Positions 45,688-52,999 are shown, counted from the stretch's first letter. The stretch: 64,000 nt of DNA from Paenibacillus caseinilyticus (GCF_027533645.1 NZ_JAQAGY010000028.1:27912-91911), one strand, 5' to 3'. The notes: generated by a model from the letters alone, not told the origin. Numbers and translations: made by a program.

Positions 45688-46788
45688 CTATACGTTGAAA
45701 CGGAAATGCATGACGTCGCCATCCTGCACCACGTACTCTTTGCCTTCGAGGCGCAGCAGACCTTTTTCCTTCGCTGCATTCATGGAACCGGAATTCATCA
45801 GATCGTCGTAGCTTACGACTTCGGCACGGATGAAGCCGCGTTCGAAGTCCGTATGGATGACGCCGGCCGCCTGAGGCGCCTTCATCCCCTTGCGGATCGT
45901 CCAGGCACGCACTTCTTGTACGCCGGCCGTGAAATACGTGTACAAACCGAGCAGCTTGTAAGCCGCTTTGATCAGACGCCCGAGACCGGACTCCTGCAGG
46001 CCGAGCTCCTCAAGGAACATCTCCTTGTCTTCGCCTTCGAGCTCCGCAATCTCCGATTCCACCTTGGCCGAGATCGGCACGACTTCCGCATTCTCCGCAG
46101 CCGCGTATTCGCGTACCTGCTGCACATACGGATTGTCGTCGCTGATCGCGACTTCCGCTTCGCTGACGTTCGCGGCATACAGCACCGGCTTCATGGTGAG
46201 CAGATGCAGATCGCGGATGAGCAGCTTCTCATCATCGGTAAGATCCAGGCTGCGCGCCGGCTTGTCATTGTAGAGCGCTTCTTTGACCTTCTCGAGCGTT
46301 TCGACTTCTTGGGCGACCTTCTTGTCCCCACCCTTGAGGTTCTTGCGGGAGCGCTCGATCTTCTTGTCGACGGAGTCGACGTCGGCGAGGATCAGTTCGA
46401 GGTTGATCGTCTCGATATCGCTGATCGGATCGACCTTGCCCGAGACGTGCGTGATGTTCTCGTCTTGGAAGCAGCGCACGACATGGACGATCGCATCCAC
46501 TTCACGGATATGCGCGAGGAACTTGTTGCCGAGCCCTTCGCCCTTGCTCGCGCCCTTGACGATACCGGCGATATCGATGAATTCGAATGCCGTCGGCACG
46601 ACGCGGTTCGGCGTCACGATCTTCGTGAGGCCTTCCAGACGCTCGTCCGGCACCTCCACCACACCGACGTTCGGATCTATAGTACAAAACGGGTAGTTCG
46701 CTGATTCTGCCCCAGCTTGTGTTATCGCATTAAACAACGTGGACTTTCCTACATTCGGCAGCCCGACGATTCCTGCTTTCAAAGCCAT
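45688..46788 (-). CDS. ychF: Ribosome-binding ATPase YchF
   Basis: A 366-residue Obg-family P-loop protein. G1 is AGIVGLPNVGKSTLFNAITQ and G3 is DIAGIVKGASKGEGLGN; the G4 position reads NVSE instead of NKxD, the change that makes YchF bind ATP rather than GTP. A coiled-coil insert (about 130-200) and C-terminal TGS-like domain (FFTAGVQEVRAWTIRKG) complete it. Roles in ribosome association and stress responses are known from E. coli. It is separated by about 150 bp from prfA. Confidence 0.95.
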   Translation of the reverse strand: MALKAGIVGLPNVGKSTLFNAITQAGAESANYPFCTIDPNVGVVEVPDERLEGLTKIVTPNRVVPTAFEFIDIAGIVKGASKGEGLGNKFLAHIREVDAIVHVVRCFQDENITHVSGKVDPISDIETINLELILADVDSVDKKIERSRKNLKGGDKKVAQEVETLEKVKEALYNDKPARSLDLTDDEKLLIRDLHLLTMKPVLYAANVSEAEVAISDDNPYVQQVREYAAAENAEVVPISAKVESEIAELEGEDKEMFLEELGLQESGLGRLIKAAYKLLGLYTYFTAGVQEVRAWTIRKGMKAPQAAGVIHTDFERGFIRAEVVSYDDLMNSGSMNAAKEKGLLRLEGKEYVVQDGDVMHFRFNV

Positions 46789-46904
46789 ATCAAGGACAAC
46801 TCCTATCCGGTATTTCGCTTAGATTCTGACATTCTATTATAGCTTATTATTAGCCATTTTGTCACGCATCGGCACTTTTGAACCCTTCAGGCCCCTGTTT
46901 GTAT

Positions 46905-46940
46905 GTAAAAACCGGCCCCCGCCCACCGCGAAGTCCGGCC
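46905..46940 (-). terminator. Weak candidate terminator after the amidase gene
   Basis: On the minus strand two GGCCGG-type segments can pair, and TTTTT follows. The stem is short and the loop long, so efficiency is doubtful. Confidence 0.35.
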
Positions 46941-46976
46941 TTATGCGGATTCCCCCTCCCGGGGTTCCCCTCTCTC

Positions 46977-47702
46977 TTACTCTTCCGGCTGACCCGAGAT
47001 GCGCCTCAGTTCATTGGCCAGCCGGTTGACCTCGGCCCGGCTCTCCCCGGCATCTGACGCATAATAGATGGCCGACAGGAAAGCGATCAGCTTGTTGGCG
47101 TCTTCCGGCGGGATCAGCACATCGGGCTGCGGCGGCACAGCGACTGTACAGGCTAGGAGCTCGTCGGCTACATCCTGCACGAAACTCGCAAATGACTTGC
47201 CAAGCTGCCGCAGGGGCGTCTGGGGGTCGCTTCGCCTGGCGGGATCCAGCACATAGTGCGCCGTAATATCCGTCAGCGGATTAAGCCCGTAGCGGTAGCA
47301 GGCATAGGCGAAGACCCACACATACCTTCGGTAGGACTCGGCCAGGCTGATGCTCCCCCCGTAGCACCATTCCACTGCACCGGCCGTATCATTGGCATCC
47401 GAACCGTATCTGGCGTTATCGGTCGTCACATTATAGAGCACGTGATACGCCTTCTCCGCCGTCCCCGTCAGCAGGGGAATGCACTCGATGATCTGCTTGT
47501 CGTCCACGAACAGATGGGCCGAAGAGGCCATATCGTTCCTTGTCCGCTCATAATAAGCTACATTGGCCGATGCGGTAGAGCTTGGATTTCCCGTATCGTG
47601 GGCTACCATGAACCGGCACCGCGACAAGGGGAGCTTCGGCCTTCTCTGGCTCGGTCCGGTCAAATAGCGGGGCGTAATCTCGTATTTCATCAAAAACGCC
47701 AC
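46977..47702 (-). CDS. N-acetylmuramoyl-L-alanine amidase (Amidase_2/PGRP type)
   Basis: A protein of about 241 residues with a single amidase_2 domain of the XlyB/CwlA kind. Zinc ligands are likely the His in FMVAHDTGNPSSTASANVAY and the His in DITAHYVLDPARRSDPQTP; SSAHLFVDDKQIIECIPL and AVEWCYGGS are family blocks. It cleaves the MurNAc-L-Ala bond of peptidoglycan. No signal peptide or wall-binding repeat is visible, so export is unclear (holin, lysis, or an unusual route). The GTG at 47702 is one of several possible starts; ATG at 47690 is another. It follows the PilZ gene by 140 bp without a terminator and may share the c-di-GMP riboswitch. Similar proteins occur in prophages, but no other phage gene is near. 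Confidence 0.8.
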   Translation of the reverse strand: MAFLMKYEITPRYLTGPSQRRPKLPLSRCRFMVAHDTGNPSSTASANVAYYERTRNDMASSAHLFVDDKQIIECIPLLTGTAEKAYHVLYNVTTDNARYGSDANDTAGAVEWCYGGSISLAESYRRYVWVFAYACYRYGLNPLTDITAHYVLDPARRSDPQTPLRQLGKSFASFVQDVADELLACTVAVPPQPDVLIPPEDANKLIAFLSAIYYASDAGESRAEVNRLANELRRISGQPEE

Positions 47703-47842
47703 GATCCTCACCACCTCTTGGTCTTTCCTACAGCATATGCTGCACAGAGGTGGACGGTACGCGGCGCATCCGTTACTTGGCTTTACTGCTCTTGCTTTTC
47801 CGGCTTTCCGACGATTGGTTCGGATCACCGCCTTACCTGAGC

Positions 47843-48553
47843 TTATTTAAAGATCCGTTTGGCCATCTCTTCCCGCTTTGTCAGAAAATGCGACTCCACC
47901 TGCTTTTTCAGAACAAAAGCCCGGAGCGAATTCGCCTTATCCTTCGCCATATCGATGAACTGGGCCCCATAGTAGTACTCCCCGTTCTCTGTCCTCTCGG
48001 TCCGGGCGATCTCCGCGCGGCAGGGCATTTCGAAGCCGAGATCGAGCTGCATCTGCAGGATGGAATACTTGCTGAGGCCCACATCTTCGGGAAGCGTAAA
48101 CCCGACGCCGCTCACGCTGATGTTATGAACCTTGAGCTCCACCTGCTCTTCGAAGAGCCGGTCGCTGCCGTCCGCCATCCGTATGGACATAACGCATCCT
48201 TCTTCCTTTACAGCGATCCGGGGGTTCTCCCGTTTCTCGGCGAAACGGTCCCGGTTCTGCGGCGGATTGATGATCATCAGTGCGCCGTGGTCCTTAGCCA
48301 CCACCGTAGATTCGAACATATAGATACCGCCGGGCGAATACACGGTCAGCTTCACGGTATCGCCCAGCTCAAACACTTTATAATCGGACATTTCGATCTC
48401 CAGAATATCGCCTTCCGCATAGCTCAAGATTCCGGTGGATACAAAATTCGCTTTCTCGACCACGGTCCGGCTGTTAAGCATAATACCGCTGGGGCTCCGG
48501 TACGTTTCTTCCGTGAGATCGTAAGTTAATCTCGCTGCTGCAGTCTTCATCAT
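47843..48553 (-). CDS. YcgR/YpfA-like PilZ-domain c-di-GMP receptor
   Basis: A 236-residue two-domain protein: N-terminal YcgR-like beta-barrel (about 15-95) and C-terminal PilZ domain. The c-di-GMP-binding marks are R108-E-N-P-R112 (RxxxR) and N144-I-S-V-S-G149 (D/NxSxxG). Proteins of this kind brake the flagellar motor or act on surface functions when c-di-GMP rises. Two tandem ATG codons follow AGAGGTGG. The gene is preceded by a c-di-GMP-I riboswitch, so both its expression and its activity should respond to the same messenger. Its exact partner is unknown. Confidence 0.9.
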   Translation of the reverse strand: MMKTAAARLTYDLTEETYRSPSGIMLNSRTVVEKANFVSTGILSYAEGDILEIEMSDYKVFELGDTVKLTVYSPGGIYMFESTVVAKDHGALMIINPPQNRDRFAEKRENPRIAVKEEGCVMSIRMADGSDRLFEEQVELKVHNISVSGVGFTLPEDVGLSKYSILQMQLDLGFEMPCRAEIARTERTENGEYYYGAQFIDMAKDKANSLRAFVLKKQVESHFLTKREEMAKRIFK

Positions 48554-48606
48554 GGGGTTGCCACCTCTCGCATCTGTGTATTCTATGATGTATAGGAGAG
48601 CCTACG

Positions 48607-48657
48607 ACAAAAAGGCCGACTCCATTCGCAAAGAGGGATCCGCCGCGTACCGCAATC
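48607..48657 (-). promoter_or_regulatory. Probable expression platform of the c-di-GMP riboswitch
   Basis: Downstream of the aptamer on the minus strand, CGGCC directly precedes TTTTTG; it can pair with GGCCG at the 3' edge of the aptamer, which would exclude part of P1. A second copy of CGAATGG (near 48624-48630) repeats the P1 3' strand. This suggests a terminator/antiterminator choice, but I could not settle one structure or the direction of control. Confidence 0.45.
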
Positions 48658-48749
48658 CATTCGGCGGCCAGGCTGTCATAGTCCCATGGGGACCGTAGAC
48701 CCTAAGCTTTGCGTCCCTGCCTTTCGGCAGGTTTGCCGTAATACGAATG
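48658..48749 (-). promoter_or_regulatory. Cyclic-di-GMP-I (GEMM) riboswitch aptamer
   Basis: Minus strand. P1: CATTCG (48749-48744) with CGAATG (48663-48658), extendable with one bulged G. Then the conserved GGCAAACC (48737-48730), a hairpin capped by the GAAA tetraloop (48725-48722), GGGACGCAAAGC, GGGTCTACGG with the P3 hairpin, and CTATGACAGCC, the tetraloop-receptor side and ligand pocket. All core elements of the class are present. It lies about 105 nt upstream of the PilZ gene, behind its own promoter. Confidence 0.93.
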
Positions 48750-48813
48750 ATTCCTAATTTTAGTAGTTCCTTTAGCACCATTACATAGGCACTAATACCT
48801 ACTTCTAGTTCTT

Positions 48814-48842
48814 ATTATAGTGAAGAACCCCCCATCCATCAA
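48814..48842 (-). promoter_or_regulatory. Sigma-A promoter of the c-di-GMP riboswitch/PilZ unit
   Basis: Minus strand: TTGATG (48837-48842), 17-bp spacer, TATAAT (48814-48819). Start of transcription near 48807 leaves about 58 nt before the aptamer. Confidence 0.7.
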
Positions 48843-48869
48843 GGCTTTTTTGCAGGTTTCGGACACCAA

Positions 48870-49018
48870 TTATTCACATGTGTATAAGCGTTATAAGTTA
48901 TTCACATTGTTAAGGGTGTGTGGATAACTTTGGTCCCAAGCTTTCCACTTGCTCTATTATGCGATATTTTCTACAATGTACTGTGCAGCTCTTCTTGTTA
49001 TCCACAATTTTATCCACA
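48870..49018. promoter_or_regulatory. Cluster of five consensus DnaA boxes
   Basis: Five perfect TTATNCACA matches in 149 bp: TTATTCACA at 48870-48878 and 48898-48906 (plus), TTATCCACA on the minus strand at 48919-48927, and TTATCCACA at 48998-49006 and 49010-49018 (plus). Boxes 1-3 lie upstream of the tadA promoter, boxes 4-5 just downstream of its start point. Similar clusters outside oriC are known in B. subtilis to bind DnaA and modulate initiation. No dnaA or dnaN gene is near, so this is not the main origin. Confidence 0.8.
48949..48977 (+). promoter_or_regulatory. Sigma-A promoter of tadA
   Basis: TTGCTC (48949-48954), 17-bp spacer, TACAAT (48972-48977). It is framed by DnaA boxes on both sides, giving a leader of about 100 nt. 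Confidence 0.55.
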
Positions 49019-49086
49019 GCGTGTTGACAAAGAATAACATTCTGCAGCACCCTGTCCACATCCGCAGGAAGGAGAGATTGCCGTCC

Positions 49087-49548
49087 ATGGAGGAAGAACA
49101 TATACATTTCATGCGTGCAGCTATCGAAGAAGCTCGTAAAGCCGAGGCCATCCGCGAAGTTCCGATCGGGGCCGTCATCGTCCGGGACGGGGTCATCATC
49201 GGACGCGGGTACAACCGCCGTGAGACGGATCGAGATCCGCTCGCCCATGCGGAGCTGATCGCTATTCGCGAAGCGAGCGAGCACTTGGACGCCTGGCGTC
49301 TGCTGAACTGCCGGCTTTACGTTACGCTTGAGCCCTGCCCCATGTGTGCCGGAGCCATCGTTCAATCCCGTATCGATCAGGTGATCTACGGGACGACCGA
49401 TCCCAAAGCAGGGTGCGCCGGGACATTGATGAACCTGCTTCAGGAAGATCGGTTTAATCACCGTGTCGACTTGATCAGCGGAGTGCTCCAGGAAGAGTGC
49501 GGCTCCATGCTCACTGATTTTTTCCGCAGGCTTCGGGGGAAGAAGTAA
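49087..49548 (+). CDS. tadA: tRNA-specific adenosine deaminase TadA
   Basis: A 153-residue zinc deaminase that converts the wobble adenosine of tRNA-Arg(ACG) to inosine. The zinc/catalytic set is H54 and E56 (PLAHAELIAI) and C84/C87 (EPCPMCAGAI). AAGGAGAG precedes the ATG at 49087 by about ten bases; open sequence further upstream is leader DNA with DnaA boxes. In B. subtilis tadA is followed by the SRP RNA and dnaX; here it faces dedA, and neither neighbour is present. It is on the plus strand, against the presumed direction of replication. Confidence 0.94.
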   Translation: MEEEHIHFMRAAIEEARKAEAIREVPIGAVIVRDGVIIGRGYNRRETDRDPLAHAELIAIREASEHLDAWRLLNCRLYVTLEPCPMCAGAIVQSRIDQVIYGTTDPKAGCAGTLMNLLQEDRFNHRVDLISGVLQEECGSMLTDFFRRLRGKK

Positions 49549-49604
49549 CTCTTGGAAGAAAAAGTTCGGGGGGGAAGGCATCCGGGCATAGACCGTTGTC
49601 TTCT

Positions 49605-50201
49605 CTATCTCGCCTTCTGACGCAGAGGTCTCAGTGATACGGCACCAACGCCCAGCAGGCCCAGAATTCCAAGCATATACCATCCGTACTGGGTAACCGT
49701 CCGGGAAATGACATTAATGGAATCTCCGAAGTAATACCCCAGCAGGAAATACAGCAGGGTCCATAGAAATCCCACTCCATAAGAGTAAAGGGCATAGACC
49801 CGGTAAGACATCCCATTGATTCCGACAAGATAGGGCACGAGATGCCGGACAACCGGCAAAAAATAACTGAACACGAGCGTAACCGCCCCGTATTTCTCCA
49901 GCAGACGGTTCGATCTTTCGATATAGACTTCTATGCTCTTCTTCTTTTTCATCCGCTCCAATACGGGAGGCCCCAGCACCCGGCCCAACATATAGCCGAG
50001 GGTTAACCCGGAAGCCACCCCCACGTAGGTAACCAAGAATGCCGGAAGAGGGGCCAGCAGACGGAAGGCGCCGACCATCCCTCCGGTCATGACGACCACC
50101 TCATCCGGAATGGGCATGCCCACAATCCCCAGCCAGAGGGCGAAGAACAGAGCCAGGTAGCCGAATTGCTGTATATAACCGAGCAGCGTTTCCATCGTCA
50201 T
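49605..50201 (-). CDS. DedA-family membrane protein
   Basis: A 198-residue protein of the DedA/SNARE-associated family with about five hydrophobic segments. ALWLGIVGMPIPDEVVVMTG is the N-terminal re-entrant motif; VFSYFLPVVRHLVPYLVGIN carries the F-x3-P-x2-R signature. Members act in lipid (undecaprenyl phosphate or phospholipid) scrambling and membrane homeostasis. AAGGAG lies nine bases before the ATG at 50201. It converges with tadA; no clear terminator lies in the 56-bp gap. Confidence 0.9.
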   Translation of the reverse strand: MTMETLLGYIQQFGYLALFFALWLGIVGMPIPDEVVVMTGGMVGAFRLLAPLPAFLVTYVGVASGLTLGYMLGRVLGPPVLERMKKKKSIEVYIERSNRLLEKYGAVTLVFSYFLPVVRHLVPYLVGINGMSYRVYALYSYGVGFLWTLLYFLLGYYFGDSINVISRTVTQYGWYMLGILGLLGVGAVSLRPLRQKAR

Positions 50202-50289
50202 CGGATTCGTCTCCTTTTCTCGGAGGGCCTAAGGCCTCACCGGAGTACTCTATCCAGACTTCCCGGAGAGCCGCTCCCCTAAACGCAAG

Positions 50290-50321
50290 AAGAACCGTCC
50301 CCTACTTGGAGAACGGTTCTT
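50290..50321. terminator. Hairpin downstream of the sigma/anti-sigma operon
   Basis: AAGAACCGT (50290-50298) and ACGGTTCTT (50313-50321) form a perfect 9-bp stem with a 14-nt loop. U-tracts on either side are short and broken, so it may be a weak terminator. The rest of 50202-50410 shows no gene. Confidence 0.5.
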
Positions 50322-50410
50322 TCGCCGTTACTAGTTGCAATGAAGTCACACAGCGTTTCCGATACCGGCTTTTCAATACCCATCCCCTGGCCAGTCACAG
50401 CCGCATCACA

Positions 50411-51562
50411 TTAGGGCCTCCCGCCCTGCCGCTGATACCTGCTCCCGATCAAGAGCCGGATGCCCCCTCCGATGAGCAGCACAGAGACGACGAATGTCTG
50501 GAAATACCGCTCGAACCAGTAGATGATCCGCTGCTGCGTTTCGGGCGTTACCCACAGATCGAGCGCCTGCAGCAGCACTTGATCCAGCAGGTAGTAGACG
50601 CCGAGACCGAGCAGGCCGAAGCCGATCCAGCGCTGATGGTGGATCAGCCAATCCACGACCGGGACGTCCCGCAGCTCTTCCTTGCCCCACTTGGCGATAT
50701 GCTGCAGGGCATCGAAGAAGCTGAAGAACCACAGCAGCGGGATCAGGAACATAAAGAGGGACAGCCGGAGCACATCCATGATATAGATGCCGAGGAGGAA
50801 GCCACCCATGAGCTGCAGTCCCCTCTTTTGCAGGCCGAGATACAGATGCCCCGCTCCAGGAAAGACCGAGAGGATCGTCGCCAGCGTACGGTTCTTCCGG
50901 CCGGGGCCCCGCCATTCCTGAAAGTCCTCGAAGAACGTCCGATCGCGCAGCGCTTCGCCGTCTTCCTTGCGCTTCAACAGCTGCACGCAGTCGAACATGC
51001 AGTATAACCATAGGATAGGCAGGACGCCGAGGAAGACGAAGAAGTCGTCCTGATTCGTTAACGCCACAATGAAGAAGGTCATGACGATGAGACCGAAGAA
51101 GGTCGCCATGAAGGCAAGCCCCCGCTGCATCAGACCGAGTTGGAAGTGCCCGAGACCGGGAATGACGGACAGGAATACCGTGAAATAACGGTCGCTGCCC
51201 TCTTCTGGAGGATAACCGTACGAAGCATGGGAAGGGGCTTCATATGGCCTATCGTATAGAGGCTCCCCTTCTACTCTATAGGAAGGTCCCGGATAAGCAT
51301 AAGGCGGACTCTGACGGGTGGAGAAGAGCAGAGACCAGACCATGTCAGCCAAGTTGACGATGCCCACTCCAATGCCGAGCAGACACAGCACGAGCGCGAT
51401 TTCGATCTCCCGGTTCACGGCGGAGAAGAAGGAAACGAGGGCAAAACCAAAAAATAGGATGCCGTATACCATGCCTTTGGCTATTCTGCCTCTATACAAG
51501 TGGCCGAGGCCGGGAACAAGCGACAGCACCAGGGCCACCATCGGATTTTTATTGATATTCAT
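50411..51562 (-). CDS. Polytopic membrane protein with three PGLGHxxxG repeats
   Basis: A 383-residue protein I cannot assign to a named function. It contains three spaced copies of one motif: LSLVPGLGHLYRG (13-25), LSVIPGLGHFQLG (131-143) and LSVFPGAGHLYLG (231-243), each opening a unit of two to three membrane helices, similar to TM2/DUF5683-type modules. A Pro/Tyr-rich linker (about 86-118) separates units 1 and 2, and a final helix lies near 310-375. The ATG joins the anti-sigma stop as TAATG. As third gene of the sigma operon it may be the sensor or a helper of the anti-sigma factor (inference). Confidence 0.8.
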   Translation of the reverse strand: MNINKNPMVALVLSLVPGLGHLYRGRIAKGMVYGILFFGFALVSFFSAVNREIEIALVLCLLGIGVGIVNLADMVWSLLFSTRQSPPYAYPGPSYRVEGEPLYDRPYEAPSHASYGYPPEEGSDRYFTVFLSVIPGLGHFQLGLMQRGLAFMATFFGLIVMTFFIVALTNQDDFFVFLGVLPILWLYCMFDCVQLLKRKEDGEALRDRTFFEDFQEWRGPGRKNRTLATILSVFPGAGHLYLGLQKRGLQLMGGFLLGIYIMDVLRLSLFMFLIPLLWFFSFFDALQHIAKWGKEELRDVPVVDWLIHHQRWIGFGLLGLGVYYLLDQVLLQALDLWVTPETQQRIIYWFERYFQTFVVSVLLIGGGIRLLIGSRYQRQGGRP

Positions 51563-52068
51563 TAAGGTTCCTCTCTTTCGCGTTTGGACTCCAGGGCATG
51601 GATTAGGCCAATGGTCTTCTCCATCAGCTGCCCGGAATATGACCCCGGCTCCCCGGTTATTTGCGCAGGCGGCCGCACCGTCTGTGCCCCATCAGCAGCG
51701 CCTACGATGGCTTGGAAGACACCTGAGCCCATCAGCAGCAGGGTAACGGAGGCCGCTACGCCATAATGGAAGAGCGGGTGCTGCAGCCAAGGCCTGGGGC
51801 GCTTGGTCTGTTCCACGCCCTCCGGCAGGGAACGCTGCTTGTCCGCTAACCGCTCATGCTCTGCGTCCCACTGGCGCATGATGTCATTCTGGAAGGCGGG
51901 CTGTTCCGGAGCTGGCAGCATCCCGGCTGCACCATCCAAGGCCTGCAGGTATAGCTCGAAGCAAGGAGCGCAATCTTCTTCCAAGTGCGCTTCGCAGGCC
52001 TCCCTTTCTTCAGGAGACAGCGAATTGAGGATAAAAGCTTGCCACATGCCCAGCGTCACATGATTCAT
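51562..52068 (-). CDS. Anti-sigma factor with zinc-finger-like N-terminus
   Basis: A 168-residue single-pass membrane protein. N-terminal EACEAHLEEDCAPCFELY resembles the ZAS zinc motif, but the spacing is H-x4-C-x2-C rather than the usual H-x3-C-x2-C. One membrane helix (about 100-122, YGVAASVTLLLMGSGVFQAI) is followed by about 45 extracytoplasmic residues. It overlaps the sigma gene by 4 bp (ATGA) and is coupled to the next gene by TAATG. It should hold the sigma factor at the membrane until a signal arrives. The signal is unknown. Confidence 0.83.
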   Translation of the reverse strand: MNHVTLGMWQAFILNSLSPEEREACEAHLEEDCAPCFELYLQALDGAAGMLPAPEQPAFQNDIMRQWDAEHERLADKQRSLPEGVEQTKRPRPWLQHPLFHYGVAASVTLLLMGSGVFQAIVGAADGAQTVRPPAQITGEPGSYSGQLMEKTIGLIHALESKREREEP

Positions 52069-52616
52069 TCCAGATCCTCCTCCTTCCATACTTTGCGCAT
52101 ATACTGCTTGGCCCGGTAGAGCTTGGACTCGACTGTCTTGACGGCGATCTGCTGCTCCGCGGCGATCTGCTGATAGCTCTTATCCTCGAGATAAAAGGCT
52201 ACCACCACCTTACGGTAAGCTCCGGGCAGCCGCTCCAGGCTCTCCCGCACTCGCTCCCGCCGATCCCGGCGCATCACATGGGCTTCAACAGGGCTCTCCT
52301 GCAGCTGGCCGGTTCCCTGCGTTTCTTCCCATTCGCCGGTAAGCTGTTCTTTCTTGCGGTCTCTGGAGCGTTTATAATCAATGGCTTTATGTACGGCGAT
52401 TCGTGTCAGCCACGTCTTCAATCCTCCATGCCGGTACTGGGGGAGGGAGCTGTAGATCTTCAGCAGCACTTCCTGTGTGACGTCTTCAGCATCCTTGGCC
52501 GAGTGCAGGACCGAATAGACCGCCTTGTACAGATCGGCACCGTACCGTTCCACAAGCTCCCGGAACGCTTCCCGGTCTCCCGCTATGATCCGGGCAATCC
52601 ATGCTTCTTCTGTAAT
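52065..52616 (-). CDS. ECF-type RNA polymerase sigma factor, probable ATT start
   Basis: A sigma-70 group 4 protein of about 183 residues: region 2 at IARIIAGDREAFRELVERYG through DAEDVTQEVLLKIYSSLPQY, region 4 at LERLPGAYRKVVVAFYLEDK and QIAVKTVESKLYRAKQYMRK. GGGAGGGGGAG stands nine bases before an in-frame ATT at 52616, exactly where relatives start (ITEEAWIARIIAGD). The only ordinary in-frame start is TTG at 52676, without a binding site, which would add 20 residues. Operon: sigma, anti-sigma, membrane protein, all overlapping. A sequencing error is the alternative to ATT. Confidence 0.88.
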   Translation of the reverse strand: MTEEAWIARIIAGDREAFRELVERYGADLYKAVYSVLHSAKDAEDVTQEVLLKIYSSLPQYRHGGLKTWLTRIAVHKAIDYKRSRDRKKEQLTGEWEETQGTGQLQESPVEAHVMRRDRRERVRESLERLPGAYRKVVVAFYLEDKSYQQIAAEQQIAVKTVESKLYRAKQYMRKVWKEEDLE

Positions 52617-52740
52617 CGGTCTCCCCCTCCCTTCTCTACTTGATAGACGAGCGTCCCCCGCTATTTCACTGCACAATCGCCCAAATCATTTTTTTCCGTA
52701 TACTCATCCGCTCTGTTCGCTTTTCTCCCGATCTTCGGTG

Positions 52741-52749
52741 TGGTATACT
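52741..52749 (+). promoter_or_regulatory. Extended -10 promoter of tRNA-Arg
   Basis: TGGTATACT gives a good -10 (52744-52749) with the TGn extension, 20 bp in front of the tRNA. No strong -35 is seen. Confidence 0.45.
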
Positions 52750-52769
52750 ACTCTTTGCTTGGATATCGC

Positions 52770-52845
52770 GTCCCCATAGCTCAACAGGATAGAGCAGTCC
52801 TCTCCTAAAGGACAGATAGTGGTTCGAGTCCTCTTGGGGACGCCA
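52770..52845 (+). tRNA. tRNA-Arg (CCT)
   Basis: A 76-nt cloverleaf: acceptor GTCCCCA/TGGGGAC, D-stem GCTC/GAGC, anticodon stem GTCCT/AGGAC with loop CTCCTAA (anticodon CCT at 52804-52806), T-loop GTTCGAGTC, discriminator G and encoded CCA. It reads the arginine codon AGG. tRNA-Arg(CCT) is a known integration site for mobile elements in some genomes, but no integrase or repeat is seen here. Confidence 0.95.
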
Positions 52846-52889
52846 TACTTATACATACGCCCAAGATGAGGTTTCGTTGATTATGCCGC

Positions 52890-52916
52890 AGGCCCGCCAG
52901 GGCTTTTTGTTTTCTT
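52890..52916 (+). terminator. Short terminator after tRNA-Arg
   Basis: GCCC/GGGC stem with a GCCA loop, followed by TTTTTGTTTTC. Short stem but good U-run, 45 bp past the tRNA. Confidence 0.5.
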
Positions 52917-52999
52917 AAGGTAAGATTGTATAGAAAGCCCCTTGATCGCGGTACACTACCCGAGTGTGCCCCCGTTCCAAGATATCCCTATCCAACAAC

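Noticed and set aside
46977..47702. Amidase as part of a prophage
   Set aside because: No holin, tail, terminase or integrase gene nearby; single genes of this type also occur as chromosomal wall hydrolases.
48870..49018. DnaA-box cluster read as the chromosomal origin
   Set aside because: No dnaA, dnaN or rpmH nearby and no clear AT-rich unwinding element with DnaA-trio repeats; a regulatory cluster is more likely.
52770..52920. tRNA-Arg as attachment site of an integrated element
   Set aside because: No integrase, no partial tRNA copy and no direct repeat of the tRNA end found in the window.
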